From the NCBI GenBank assembly GCA_029938085.1, contig JAPYOS010000001.1:248143-312142 (forward strand): DNA of 64,000 nt, in the 5' to 3' direction. This document shows, in pieces, positions 17,666 to 30,707 of this stretch. The notes beneath the pieces are model-generated. The model was not told the origin of the DNA and ran no database searches. It saw only the letters and a program-made list of their open reading frames with translations. Position numbers and translations under genes: made by a program. The DNA comes from Oceanospirillaceae bacterium. GTDB lineage: Bacteria; Pseudomonadota; Gammaproteobacteria; Pseudomonadales; Balneatricaceae. Positions within the stretch are counted from its first letter, which is position 1. Each line of letters begins with the position of its first letter.

Positions 17666-19228
17666 CTATTGCGCAAGGTAGGCCGCCAAAAAGTCATCAA
17701 AACTTTCGGTTTGTTCGGCTTCAATACGTTGCTGGGCGGCGGTGGAATCCTTAGCTTCTTGGTTGAGCTGCTGGCGTCGCTCTAGGGTGAGTGGCTGCTG
17801 CAAATGATAATCTTGGTGTTGCTGGGCTAACTCAAAGGCCAACTCTTGGTGAGAAATGTTTTTGTTGGTCATGGCCGCCAACACTTGGGCCGACGGTGTT
17901 AAAGCCACATCCTCTAGCCGTTTTTCCATGGTCTCTAGCGACGCCATAACAGCCTCCGCATTAGGCATCACGGCCACTATTTGACGTAAATTAGCGACAA
18001 TAGATAGCCCCATAGACTTTAGACTTTGCTCACCTTCACAGGTTTGCAACATAAGATCAGGCTGTCGACCACGACGTACTACCGTCGCCTGATTGTTGGA
18101 TATCATGTCACATTCTTGTTCGTTGATGATTGGGCTTTCAGCAAATAAGCACCACACCAAGAAGGCATTAATAAACTGGCTTTGTTCGGCATCAATGCCT
18201 AATGGCAAAAATGGATTAAGGTCTATATTGCGTACCTCAACATATTCCACGCCACTTTCCTTTAACGCATGCACCGGCTTTTGTCCCGAACGTGCCACCC
18301 GCTTGGGGCGGATATCACTGTAATATTCATTTTCAATTTGTAATAAATTGGTATTCAACTGGCGATATTCACCGTCTACTTTAACACCGAGTTTTTCATA
18401 CTGACTCAGCGACGTGGATATAGCATGCTCCAGCGACTTGGCATAGTTTTCCAAGTCGTTAAAACACAAACTCAATACCGACTGAACCTTGTTACTATAA
18501 CCCAAATCGCTCATACGTAATGAGGTGGCATAAGGGCCGACTAAGCTATCGCCTGGACCTTTTTCGAGATCAATGTCGCGGCCTTTAACAAAACTAGAAT
18601 CGAGTGCGGGTGACGCACCAAACAGGTACAGCAATACCCATGAGTGCCGGCGGAAGTTGCGGATCAGACCAAAATATTGGCTGGAACGAAAATCGCACAG
18701 GCTCTGCTGGTCATCCAATAGCTGCTGGTAGGCGGGCCAAAAGTCGTCGGTTGGGGAGAAGTTGAAATGCAAGCCGGCAATGGATTGCATAATTTTGCCA
18801 TAGCGCCAGGCCAAACCCACGCGATAGGTATGTTTAAGTTGACCAATATTGGAGCTGCCAAACTCGGCAATACGAATATCGGCTTCGCCATCCAAATAAC
18901 ACGGCATACTGGCAGGCCAAACATATTCGCCCACGGTTTGTAGGTGGCTGGCACTATAGCTGTGTAATTGCTGCATGTAATCTAAGGCGGGTTCTGGCGC
19001 CGAAAACACCGGAGTGATGTACTCCAACAAGGCTTCAGAGTAGTCGGTGGTGATGCTACCGTGGGTTAGGGCCGAACCTAAGGTGGCTGGGTGATCGGTG
19101 TGGCTAATGCGCCCGCCTAAGCCCACCCGCAGGCCTTCTTTTTCAATACCGCACTGTAAAGTCGCTAAGGTAGCGGCTACCGGTGATTGCTGGATTTTAA
19201 CTAATCGCTGCTGTAATTGAGTGGGCAT
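17666..19228 (-). CDS. gshA: Glutamate-cysteine ligase
   Basis: Makes gamma-glutamylcysteine, the first and rate-limiting step of glutathione synthesis. Start chosen at MPTQLQQRLVKIQ (520 residues), the normal beginning of type I enzymes; the frame remains open for 11 more codons. Signatures are the substrate and metal-binding CGIEKEGLRV near residue 27, ITTDYSEALLEYITP, LHFNFS and YVEVRNIDLNPF. Length matches E. coli GshA (518). No gshB is nearby. No defect is seen. Confidence 0.94.
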   Translation of the reverse strand: MPTQLQQRLVKIQQSPVAATLATLQCGIEKEGLRVGLGGRISHTDHPATLGSALTHGSITTDYSEALLEYITPVFSAPEPALDYMQQLHSYSASHLQTVGEYVWPASMPCYLDGEADIRIAEFGSSNIGQLKHTYRVGLAWRYGKIMQSIAGLHFNFSPTDDFWPAYQQLLDDQQSLCDFRSSQYFGLIRNFRRHSWVLLYLFGASPALDSSFVKGRDIDLEKGPGDSLVGPYATSLRMSDLGYSNKVQSVLSLCFNDLENYAKSLEHAISTSLSQYEKLGVKVDGEYRQLNTNLLQIENEYYSDIRPKRVARSGQKPVHALKESGVEYVEVRNIDLNPFLPLGIDAEQSQFINAFLVWCLFAESPIINEQECDMISNNQATVVRRGRQPDLMLQTCEGEQSLKSMGLSIVANLRQIVAVMPNAEAVMASLETMEKRLEDVALTPSAQVLAAMTNKNISHQELAFELAQQHQDYHLQQPLTLERRQQLNQEAKDSTAAQQRIEAEQTESFDDFLAAYLAQ

Positions 19229-19331
19229 CTGCCGCTCCAGTTTGTCTGTGTAGATCAACACGAAGTGTAGCCTAATTTTGATTCAATGTGAGACCTTTGC
19301 ACGACCTTTACGTTGCATTAATGCCCCCAAT

Positions 19332-21617
19332 TTAGCCACGCCCTTTAGCCCGTGTTTGAGCTTCTTTGAGCTTTTGCGCCATGCTACCCATGGCCATTTG
19401 TGCTGGTGGTTTAGGCTGCATTTTTTTACTCGGTCTAGCCGGTGTGGGTTGATCGTCTTTGGTGGGCAACTCATCATCCAGCCGCATGCTTAAACCGATG
19501 CGCTTACGCGCCACGTCAACCTGCATTATTTTTACTTTAACAATGTCGCCAGCTTTCACTACCGAGTGCGGGTCTTTTACAAATTGCTTCGATAATGCGG
19601 AAATATGTACCAAACCGTCTTGATGTACGCCTAAATCGACAAATGCGCCAAAATTAGTCACATTACTAATAGTGCCTTCCATGATCGCGCCTAGGGTTAA
19701 ATCTTTGATGCTTTCGACGCCATCGGTGAGTTTTGCCATACGAAATTCTGGCCGCGGATCTCGCCCCGGTTTTTGTAATTCGGCCAATAAATCTTGCACT
19801 GTTTGCTCACCAAAACTCTCGTTTTGTAGCTGGCTTACGCGAATTTGTTTGATTTGATCGCTGCCAATAAGCTGACTGACGTGCAGTTTTAAGTGGCCGG
19901 CTAACTGATCAACCAAGCCATAGGCTTCAGGGTGCACCGAGGTGGCGTCTAGCGGATTGTTGCCGCCACGTATACGTAAAAACCCTGCCGCCTGCTCAAA
20001 TGCCTTGGCACCCAAGCGAGCCACCTTAAGTAGTTGTTTGCGGTTAGCAAAGGCGCCATTAAGCTCTCGATACAACACAATATTTTCGGCCATGGTTTTG
20101 TTGAGGCCCGCCACTCGCTGCAACAAGGGCGCTGATGCCGTATTAAGGTCTACACCCACATTGTTTACACAGTCTTCCACCACGTTATCCAAGCGGCGGG
20201 TAAGCTGTACTTGGCTGACGTCGTGTTGATATTGACCAACACCAATGGCTTTAGGCTCAATTTTAACTAACTCGGCCAACGGATCTTGCAACCGCCGTGC
20301 GATCGACACCGCACCACGGTAACTCACGTCTAGGTCGGGGAATTCTGCTGCAGCAAGGGCCGAGGCCGAGTAAATTGAGGCCCCAGCCTCACTCACAATA
20401 ATGCGCTGTAATGGGTTGTCGCCTAACCGCGCTTGCACTTCTTTGACCAACTTGTCGGTCTCTCGCGAACCGGTGCCATTGCCGATCGCCACCAAGGCAA
20501 TATGGTAGGTATGGCACCAGTGAACTAACAACTCCAAGCCGGCCTGCCACTTTTTGTGGGGCACATGGGGAAAGATCGTTTCGCTAGCCAACAACTTACC
20601 AGTGGTATCAACGACCACTGCTTTAACGCCTGTGCGTAACCCTGGGTCAAGGCCGAGGGTAATCTTGTCACCGGCCGGGGCCGCCAGCAGTAAATCTTTT
20701 AGGTTGTTAGCAAACACTCCAATCGCATTGTCTTCGGAGGCCTCTCTAACGCGCGTGATCAAGGCTGTTTCTAATTGGCTGGCCAACTTGACCCGCCAGG
20801 TCCAGCGCACCACCTCACTGAGCCAGCTATCCGCTGGCCTGCCTTGGTCCTTAATTAACCAATAGGCTGCGACCTTAGATTCAAACGGCAAATGCTCATT
20901 GGCTGACCACACCATAGTGGCTTGCAAAAAGCCTTCGTTGCGGCCTCGCAATATAGCCAAGGCACGGTGCGACGGAATAGTATTAAGCGCTTCTTGAAAG
21001 TCAAAGTAGTCTTGAAACTTAGCCGCTTCTTGCTGCTTGCCTTCAACCACCTGCACCTGCCACTTAGCTTCTTGCCAGCCCATTACTCGCAGCGCTTCTA
21101 ACAAATCTGCCGACAAACTAAAACGCTCCATCAAAATCTGTTTAGCTCCATCCAAAGCATCCTTGATGGTGTTGATAGTAGCTGAGGCGTTGAGAAAGGC
21201 TTGTGCGCTTTCTTCGGGCACTAAATTGGGGTCTTGATAGAGCGCGTCTGCCAATGGTTTTAAGCCCGCTTCAATGGCAATTTGAGCCTTAGTGCGGCGT
21301 TTGGTTTTGTAGGGCAGGTACAAGTCTTCGAGCCTTGTTTTGCTGTCTGCGGCGTTTATCGAAGCCTCTAGCTGCGGGGTGAGTTTTTGCTGCTTAGTGA
21401 TGCTCTCCAATATGCTCTGACGGCGGGCATTAAGCTCACGCAGATAACCTAGGCGATCTTCCAGTGTGCGCAACTGAGTATCATCCAATACACCGGTCAC
21501 TTCTTTGCGGTAACGCGCAATAAAAGGCACGGTAGACCCTTCGTCGAGCAATTTTATGGCGGCGTCCACCTGCCAGTTTTGCACGGCCAGTTCGGTGGCT
21601 ATTTGTTGGGAGATCAC
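19332..21617 (-). CDS. tex: Tex-family RNA-binding S1 protein
   Basis: A 761-residue nucleic-acid-binding protein related to eukaryotic Spt6, thought to act on transcription. Domain order follows known Tex: N-terminal helical domain (1-210), YqgF/RNase-H-like domain around 325-430 with LGLDPGLRTGVKAVVVD, helix-hairpin-helix region near 500-560 (LNTASAPLLQRVAGL), and an S1 domain near 645-715 (IMEGTISNVTNFGAFVDLG). A lysine/proline-rich tail of about 40 residues follows. It stands between gshA and pckA on the same strand with separate gaps, so it is probably its own transcription unit. Confidence 0.94.
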   Translation of the reverse strand: MISQQIATELAVQNWQVDAAIKLLDEGSTVPFIARYRKEVTGVLDDTQLRTLEDRLGYLRELNARRQSILESITKQQKLTPQLEASINAADSKTRLEDLYLPYKTKRRTKAQIAIEAGLKPLADALYQDPNLVPEESAQAFLNASATINTIKDALDGAKQILMERFSLSADLLEALRVMGWQEAKWQVQVVEGKQQEAAKFQDYFDFQEALNTIPSHRALAILRGRNEGFLQATMVWSANEHLPFESKVAAYWLIKDQGRPADSWLSEVVRWTWRVKLASQLETALITRVREASEDNAIGVFANNLKDLLLAAPAGDKITLGLDPGLRTGVKAVVVDTTGKLLASETIFPHVPHKKWQAGLELLVHWCHTYHIALVAIGNGTGSRETDKLVKEVQARLGDNPLQRIIVSEAGASIYSASALAAAEFPDLDVSYRGAVSIARRLQDPLAELVKIEPKAIGVGQYQHDVSQVQLTRRLDNVVEDCVNNVGVDLNTASAPLLQRVAGLNKTMAENIVLYRELNGAFANRKQLLKVARLGAKAFEQAAGFLRIRGGNNPLDATSVHPEAYGLVDQLAGHLKLHVSQLIGSDQIKQIRVSQLQNESFGEQTVQDLLAELQKPGRDPRPEFRMAKLTDGVESIKDLTLGAIMEGTISNVTNFGAFVDLGVHQDGLVHISALSKQFVKDPHSVVKAGDIVKVKIMQVDVARKRIGLSMRLDDELPTKDDQPTPARPSKKMQPKPPAQMAMGSMAQKLKEAQTRAKGRG

Positions 21618-21706
21618 GATTGAGGATTCCTTATTCTTATCAGCAGCTTAGCCTTCTGTTATGGAGCCAAATGCTGTGTTTTAAAGGGTACCTGATACCC
21701 ACATAC

Positions 21707-21736
21707 AAAAAAGGCCCCGTTAGGAGCCTTTTTAAA
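21707..21736 (-). terminator. Intrinsic terminator downstream of pckA
   Basis: On the minus strand AAAAAGGCTCC, loop TAAC, GGGGCCTTTTTT forms a hairpin with a T-run, 24 bases after the pckA stop. The A-run on the other side could also stop rightward transcription. Confidence 0.85.
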
Positions 21737-21759
21737 AGATTTGCTGCAACCCGAGGGGT

Positions 21760-23310
21760 TTAGCTTTGTTGTGGGCCAGCCTTAACGATGTCATCTGAAA
21801 CGCTGAAGCGCTTGAAGTTTTCGTTAAACTTACCGATCAAAATAGCCGCTTCGGCATCGTATGCCGCCTGGTCTTGCCAAGTGTTACGTGGGTTAAGCAA
21901 GTAGCTGTCTACGCCTTCTAGGGTGGTTGGCACGTCTACGTTAAGGCCGTCTAAGTGCTGCGTTGCCGCTTCGGCAATGTTGCCGCTTTGAATGGCTGAA
22001 ATAATGGCACGGGTAGTAGGAATGCTAAAACGTTTGCCAGTACCGTATGCACCACCAGTCCAACCTGTGTTGACTAGGTACACCTTGCTGCCAAACTCTT
22101 CAACACGCTTCATCAATAACTCAGCGTAAACGCCTGCAGGACGGGGGAAGAATGGTGCGCCAAAACAGGTAGAGAAGGTAGAACGAATAGCCGCACTAGA
22201 ACCCATTTCTGTAGAACCAACCAAAGCGGTGTAACCACTTAAAAAGTGATACGCGGCGGCTTCTTTAGACAAGATAGACACAGGCGGTAAAACACCTGTT
22301 AAGTCGCATGTTAAGAAGATGATGGCTTCTGGCTCACCTGCCAAATTTTTCTTGGTACGCTTTTCGATGTGCTCTAAAGGATATGCACAACGACCGTTTT
22401 CGGTGATGTCCGTGTTGTTATAGTCGGCTTCTTTGCTGTCTTCGTCTAACCATACGTTTTCGACGATAGCGCCAAAACGAATCGCATCCCAAATGATAGG
22501 CTCATTTTTCTTGCTTAGGTTAATGGTCTTAGCATAGCAACCGCCTTCAATGTTAAATACCACGCCCTTGCCCCAGCCGTGCTCGTCGTCACCAATGAGG
22601 TAGCGATCTGGGTCTGCAGAAAGGGTGGTTTTGCCGGTGCCAGACAAACCAAAGAACAATGTGGTTTTGCCGTCATCGCCTACGTTTGCAGAGCAGTGCA
22701 TTGGCAGTACGCCTTTAGCAGGCAACAAGAAGTTCTGTACCGAGAACATGGCTTTTTTCATTTCGCCGGCGTAACGCATGCCCGCAAGCATGACTTTACG
22801 CTCGGCAAAGTTAATCATTACACAGCCATCGCTGTTAGTGCCGTCACGTTCTGGCTGACACTCAAAATTGGCGACGTTTAAAATCTGCCATTCATCTTTG
22901 CCCGTTGGGTTATATTCTTTGGGAACGATGAATAGGTTTTGGCCAAACAAGTTCTGCCAAGCCGTTTGTGTGGTCATTTGAATAGGGATGTAATGGTCGC
23001 GGTCTGCACCAACGTGGACGCTAGCTACATATTTGTCTTGGCCTACCAATGAGGCTTCTACACGGTCCCACAAGGCATTAAATACTTCAGGAGCTACTGG
23101 GCGGTTAACTGCACCCCATTCAATGTCGTCTGCAGTGCTTGGCTCTTGTACTACAAAACGGTCTAACGGAGAGCGACCTGTACGCTCACCTGTAATTACG
23201 TTGAGTGCGCCAGTGTTGGCCAAAGTACCTTCGCCGTTAACTATAGCCTTTTGGATCAAGCTAGCAGGAGAAAGTTGGGTAAATGTGGTGCCAGTATCAG
23301 CAGCGTTCAT
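21760..23310 (-). CDS. pckA: Phosphoenolpyruvate carboxykinase (ATP)
   Basis: Decarboxylates and phosphorylates oxaloacetate to phosphoenolpyruvate, opening gluconeogenesis during growth on organic acids. The 516 residues carry the ATP-type signatures: the P-loop [16 protein letters not shown], the metal-site IGDDEHGWG, the arginine-containing [14 protein letters not shown] near the N-terminus, and [14 protein letters not shown]. It fits the dct and mdh genes later in the window, which provide C4 acids. The order pckA-hslO-hslR (read on the minus strand) is conserved in gammaproteobacteria. Confidence 0.96.
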   Translation of the reverse strand: MNAADTGTTFTQLSPASLIQKAIVNGEGTLANTGALNVITGERTGRSPLDRFVVQEPSTADDIEWGAVNRPVAPEVFNALWDRVEASLVGQDKYVASVHVGADRDHYIPIQMTTQTAWQNLFGQNLFIVPKEYNPTGKDEWQILNVANFECQPERDGTNSDGCVMINFAERKVMLAGMRYAGEMKKAMFSVQNFLLPAKGVLPMHCSANVGDDGKTTLFFGLSGTGKTTLSADPDRYLIGDDEHGWGKGVVFNIEGGCYAKTINLSKKNEPIIWDAIRFGAIVENVWLDEDSKEADYNNTDITENGRCAYPLEHIEKRTKKNLAGEPEAIIFLTCDLTGVLPPVSILSKEAAAYHFLSGYTALVGSTEMGSSAAIRSTFSTCFGAPFFPRPAGVYAELLMKRVEEFGSKVYLVNTGWTGGAYGTGKRFSIPTTRAIISAIQSGNIAEAATQHLDGLNVDVPTTLEGVDSYLLNPRNTWQDQAAYDAEAAILIGKFNENFKRFSVSDDIVKAGPQQS

Positions 23311-23462
23311 GTATCAATACCTTTGAATATCAAAAGCTTCCAGCTAATGTAAATGGAAGCGTCGTCGGGCCTACGCCTTGCGGCGAAAATTGAGGCTGGA
23401 TTATGCCAGAACGGCGATCAAAAAGCCAAAATACGGCCCATTGATTTCACTAATAATACCGT

Positions 23463-24377
23463 CTAATGAATCGCAGGGTTCACTTCTTCAACACTGGGCT
23501 TAGGCTCGAGCAGCAAGTGGCAATCTACCTTATCAAAGCTGTAGTGGCTGTTACAGAAATGACAGTCAATAACAATAGCATCTTGCTCCTGCAATATTAC
23601 TTCTACCTCAGACTTACCCAAACCCATTATTGCCATGCCACAGCGCTCTCGGCTACAGTCGCATTGATGCTCTACAGGCCTGGGGTTGAACACGTTTACT
23701 TGCTGCTCATGATACAACCGGTGCAATACTTGTTCAGCAGGCAATTGGCTCAATTCCTCGGCGGTCAGTGTAGCCGCCAAGGCATGCACTAGCTCCCAAT
23801 CCAAATCGGCCTGGGTTTCGTCGGTGATGGTGTTGGGTAGACGCTGCAGCATAAAACCAGCAATGCCATGAGCGCTACTGGCTAACTGGATGTGGGTTGG
23901 CAATTGCTCCGATTGATAAAAATAGCTCTCTATACAAGCCGCCAAACTCGTCTTGTCCATGGTGACAATGCCTTGATAACGCTGACCTTGCTCGGGCTCT
24001 ATGGTAATGATGAGGCGACCTTGTGCCGCCAAATCTACAAAACTGGCTGTGACGTCAATGGCCTCGTCAAATTGGGCTAACCCTTTCACTCGAAACGGCT
24101 GATCTGCATCATCGCTGGTCTGGCGGCACTCCGCCATCATCATTTTGATAGGGCCTGTGCCACGAATCTGCACATTCAAGCGCCCTCGCAGCTTTAAATT
24201 TGCACTAAGCAAACACGAAACGATGAACATTTCGGTCAATAAGTTGGCGATAGGTGCTGGGTAATTTTGTTGTTGCAACAGGGTGTCTACCCCCTGATCT
24301 AGCCGAAGGTGTACGCCGCGAATATCCATGTCGGTAAACATGAAGCCCTGCATTAAGTCTTTAGTCATGGTGATCAT
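23463..24377 (-). CDS. hslO: Redox-regulated chaperone Hsp33
   Basis: A cytosolic holdase chaperone switched on by oxidative stress: its zinc-binding cysteines form disulphides and the protein unfolds to bind clients. The 304-residue protein has the N-terminal HSP33 domain (about 10-230) and, near the C-terminus, C-D-C (HQCDCSRERC) with C-H-F-C about 30 residues on. This is the required CxC...CxxC zinc centre. An extra cysteine four residues after the first pair is present in some homologues. A second in-frame ATG three codons on could be the start instead. Confidence 0.94.
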   Translation of the reverse strand: MITMTKDLMQGFMFTDMDIRGVHLRLDQGVDTLLQQQNYPAPIANLLTEMFIVSCLLSANLKLRGRLNVQIRGTGPIKMMMAECRQTSDDADQPFRVKGLAQFDEAIDVTASFVDLAAQGRLIITIEPEQGQRYQGIVTMDKTSLAACIESYFYQSEQLPTHIQLASSAHGIAGFMLQRLPNTITDETQADLDWELVHALAATLTAEELSQLPAEQVLHRLYHEQQVNVFNPRPVEHQCDCSRERCGMAIMGLGKSEVEVILQEQDAIVIDCHFCNSHYSFDKVDCHLLLEPKPSVEEVNPAIH

Positions 24378-24434
24378 TGGCCTGGTGTATGGTGTCGTTC
24401 AAAAACGATAATGTGTCGCTAAGCCTATTGTAAG

Positions 24435-24842
24435 CTATAACTGATTTTGCTCAAACCGCGTTTGGTCTCGACGCTGTTTTTTTGTCGGGCGGCCTTCGGA
24501 AATACTGGTTTGACCCATAGCTTTACGGCCGGCTACTAGGTCGGTGCGGGCTTTTTCGCTGGCTGCAGTCTCGGTATACATTAAGGCGGCTTCGGGGGCT
24601 CCGCGGCGACTAGCCGATAACCCTTCAACAACAATTGTTTTTTCCTCAAAACCTTGGCGGATGGTCATTTGCGCATCTAACTCCACCACCCGACTGCACT
24701 TTCCTTTCGCACCTTGATAATGCACCTTGCCGCCCTCTATGGCCTGCTTAGCCAAGGCTCGTGTTCTAAAAAACCGTGCGGCCCATAGCCACTTGTCTAG
24801 CCTAACCTTATCATCACTGGTTTTGCCGAGTTTATTGCCCAT
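24435..24842 (-). CDS. hslR: Heat-shock ribosome-associated protein Hsp15 (S4 domain)
   Basis: Binds free 50S subunits carrying nascent chains and helps rescue stalled ribosomes. An S4 RNA-binding domain covers residues 13-75 (VRLDKWLWAARFFRTRALA), followed by a basic tail with KKQRRDQTRFE. Length (135) matches E. coli Hsp15. Position directly before hslO is the standard order. Confidence 0.93.
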   Translation of the reverse strand: MGNKLGKTSDDKVRLDKWLWAARFFRTRALAKQAIEGGKVHYQGAKGKCSRVVELDAQMTIRQGFEEKTIVVEGLSASRRGAPEAALMYTETAASEKARTDLVAGRKAMGQTSISEGRPTKKQRRDQTRFEQNQL

Positions 24843-24879
24843 GCTGGTTACCCTTTATTTCATCCACAGATGACATAAA

Positions 24880-24907
24880 TTGCCTGCTCTAACACTTGAA
24901 TTATGCT
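24880..24907 (+). promoter_or_regulatory. Possible sigma-70 promoter of trxB
   Basis: TTGCCT (24880-24885), a 16-base spacer and TATGCT (24902-24907) form a moderate sigma-70 promoter about 50 bases before the trxB start. Confidence 0.45.
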
Positions 24908-24909
24908 AA

Positions 24910-25908
<999 letters not shown>

Positions 25909-26008
25909 AAAAACTAGGAATGGCCGTAGCTTTGAATGTACAATGACGGCCATCCACGCGAGGTTATTTTGCCTCGCCTAATAAAAACTCAATTTTGAGA
26001 GGTTTACT

Positions 26009-26635
26009 ATGGATTTACTCGGATTTTTGTTCCGCTGGTCACACCTACTATTCGGCATTGCCTGGATTGGCATGCTGTTCTACTTTAACTTTGTACAAGG
26101 TGGCTACTTTAAGCAAGCCAGTGCAGAAGGCCTAGCAGACGCTAAAGCCAAGCTAGCACCAAGTGCGTTGTGGTGGTTCCGCTGGGGCGCCATGGGCACT
26201 TTCCTAACTGGCGCGATCATGCTCTTCACTGTACCTTCAGCGGTAAGCAACTACATCTGGATCGGTTCTTTGTTCGGCACCTTAATGTTCTTAAACGTTT
26301 GGTTAATCATCTGGCCTAACCAAAAAATTGCCCTAGGCATGGTTGAAGGCGATGGCCCTGCAGCTGGCGCTAAAGCATTGTTGGCTTCACGCCACAACGT
26401 TTTGTTTGCAGCTCCTATGGCATTTTGTATGTTGGCGTCTGGTCACGGCGGCATGGGCGGCTGGGCTGAGGTTGATTGGAGCGCGACTTCAATGATCGTT
26501 ATGCTAGTGCTTATTGCAGCATTAGAAGCTAACGCAATTGTTGGTAAGCAGGGTCCTTTGACTACTGTTAAGGGCGTAATTCACAGCTCTTTAGCCCTTA
26601 CTGCGGTAATGGTATTGGTATTTAACTTCCTATAA
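26009..26635 (+). CDS. PuuD-like urate-oxidase N-terminal membrane protein, without the cytochrome domain
   Basis: A 208-residue membrane protein with about six hydrophobic segments, opening FLFRWSHLLFGIAWIGMLFYFNFVQG. This is the pattern of the membrane domain of PuuD, a urate hydroxylase whose full-length form adds a C-terminal cytochrome c. Here the protein stops after the membrane part and has no CxxCH. Short forms like this are widespread and have been annotated as urate hydroxylase or wrongly as NusG; their reaction is not established. No purine genes lie nearby. Conserved histidines in membrane segments could bind haem, which is my inference. Confidence 0.7.
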   Translation: MDLLGFLFRWSHLLFGIAWIGMLFYFNFVQGGYFKQASAEGLADAKAKLAPSALWWFRWGAMGTFLTGAIMLFTVPSAVSNYIWIGSLFGTLMFLNVWLIIWPNQKIALGMVEGDGPAAGAKALLASRHNVLFAAPMAFCMLASGHGGMGGWAEVDWSATSMIVMLVLIAALEANAIVGKQGPLTTVKGVIHSSLALTAVMVLVFNFL

Positions 26636-26657
26636 ACGGACGTTAAATAGCAGACAT

Positions 26658-26688
26658 AAAAAAGCCCAGTTTTAACTGGGCTTTTTTA
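26658..26688 (+). terminator. Intrinsic terminator after the PuuD-like gene
   Basis: AAGCCCAGTT / AACTGGGCTT stem flanked by A- and T-runs, 23 bases beyond the stop codon. Symmetry of the flanks would allow it to act in both directions. Confidence 0.9.
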
Positions 26689-26891
26689 ATGGTGATCCCA
26701 CCAAATTCGAGGCGTCCATCCTAGACGCTGGTACATCCTGTAGACTCCATGTCCCTCCCTGTCGGCCTAAATAGCAAGCTACTAAGCTAACAACGCTCCT
26801 TCACGTGTAAGATACACGCATAGATCTAGGAAAAATTCTGAATTTTGCCTATTTTTTCACTTATTTTAACGTTTTTGTTAAAAAATCTAGC

Positions 26892-27566
26892 TTATTGACC
26901 GATTTTAATCAGCTCAACTTCAAATATAAGGGCATCGTTGGGCCCAATCATCTGACCTGCACCTTGCGTGCCGTACGCTAAATCTGGGTGGATAAAGAAC
27001 TTAAATTTAGAACCTACGCGCATTAGCTGTACGCCTTCAGTCCAACCTGCGATCACGCCATTCAATGGGAACTGGGCGGGCTCACCACGATCAACTGAGC
27101 TATCAAACACTTGACCGTCCATGGTGGTGCCATGGTAGTGCACAGTAACGGTATCCGTTGCGGCTGGCATTGCGCCATCGCCTTCCGACAAAATTTGGTA
27201 CTGTAAACCAGTCTTGGTGACTTGCACGCCTTCATTTTGAGCATTTTCAGCCAAGTAAGCTTCGCTGTCGTTTAACGCGCCTTCAAACTTAGCAGACGCC
27301 GCTTTTTGCTGGTATGACTGTACTGCAGACACCGCCTCTTGCTGATTGACTAAGGTTTTTTGACCTAAGTAGCTGGCGTTAAAGCCTTCTACAAACGCTT
27401 CTAAGTTAAGGTTGTCAAAATCGTTTGCTAATTGGCCAGCCACTAACGTACCTAAACTGTAGCTGACTTTTTGTTCGGCATTTTCTAAATCAATTTCAGC
27501 GGCGGCTGGGGTGGCGGCTAGGCCAATAGCACTGGTAACAGCCAAACGGCTAATCATGGTTTTCAT
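26892..27566 (-). CDS. FKBP-type peptidyl-prolyl isomerase with signal peptide
   Basis: A periplasmic foldase that isomerises proline bonds, of the Mip/FkpA/FklB type. Residues 1-23 are a signal peptide cut near AAAEID. Residues about 28-115 form the helical FKBP_N dimerisation domain (QKVSYSLGTLVAGQLAND), and about 130-224 the catalytic FKBP domain with VTVHYHGTTMDGQVFDSS, FPLNGVIAGWTEGVQLM and YGTQGAGQMIGPNDALIFEVEL. Active-site aromatic residues are in place. It is transcribed away from the ABC-F gene. The 200-base region downstream holds only short palindromes. Confidence 0.9.
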   Translation of the reverse strand: MKTMISRLAVTSAIGLAATPAAAEIDLENAEQKVSYSLGTLVAGQLANDFDNLNLEAFVEGFNASYLGQKTLVNQQEAVSAVQSYQQKAASAKFEGALNDSEAYLAENAQNEGVQVTKTGLQYQILSEGDGAMPAATDTVTVHYHGTTMDGQVFDSSVDRGEPAQFPLNGVIAGWTEGVQLMRVGSKFKFFIHPDLAYGTQGAGQMIGPNDALIFEVELIKIGQ

Positions 27567-27666
27567 GGGGTTTCCTTAATTGTGGGTTAATGCCAAACGT
27601 TGCTTCTATTTAGCGTGGGGCATAGCATATATAAGACTTATTGACGAAGCAAAAGTATTTCCATTT

Positions 27667-27696
27667 CTTTACCTTTAACTTTAACTTTACCTTTGT
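27667..27696. repeat. Five hexamer repeats upstream of the ABC-F gene
   Basis: CTTTAC, CTTTAA, CTTTAA, CTTTAC, CTTTGT stand head to tail, ending 42 bases before the ABC-F start. The pyrimidine-rich tract may be a slippage-prone microsatellite or an upstream promoter element; I see no direct sign of function. Confidence 0.6.
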
Positions 27697-27738
27697 TTAT
27701 TCCGACGGCCACTGCAGCCTGTGGTATCATCCGCCGCC

Positions 27739-30683
<2,945 letters not shown>

Positions 30684-30707
30684 CCTCCTCCCACTTAGGA
30701 TTTAATC

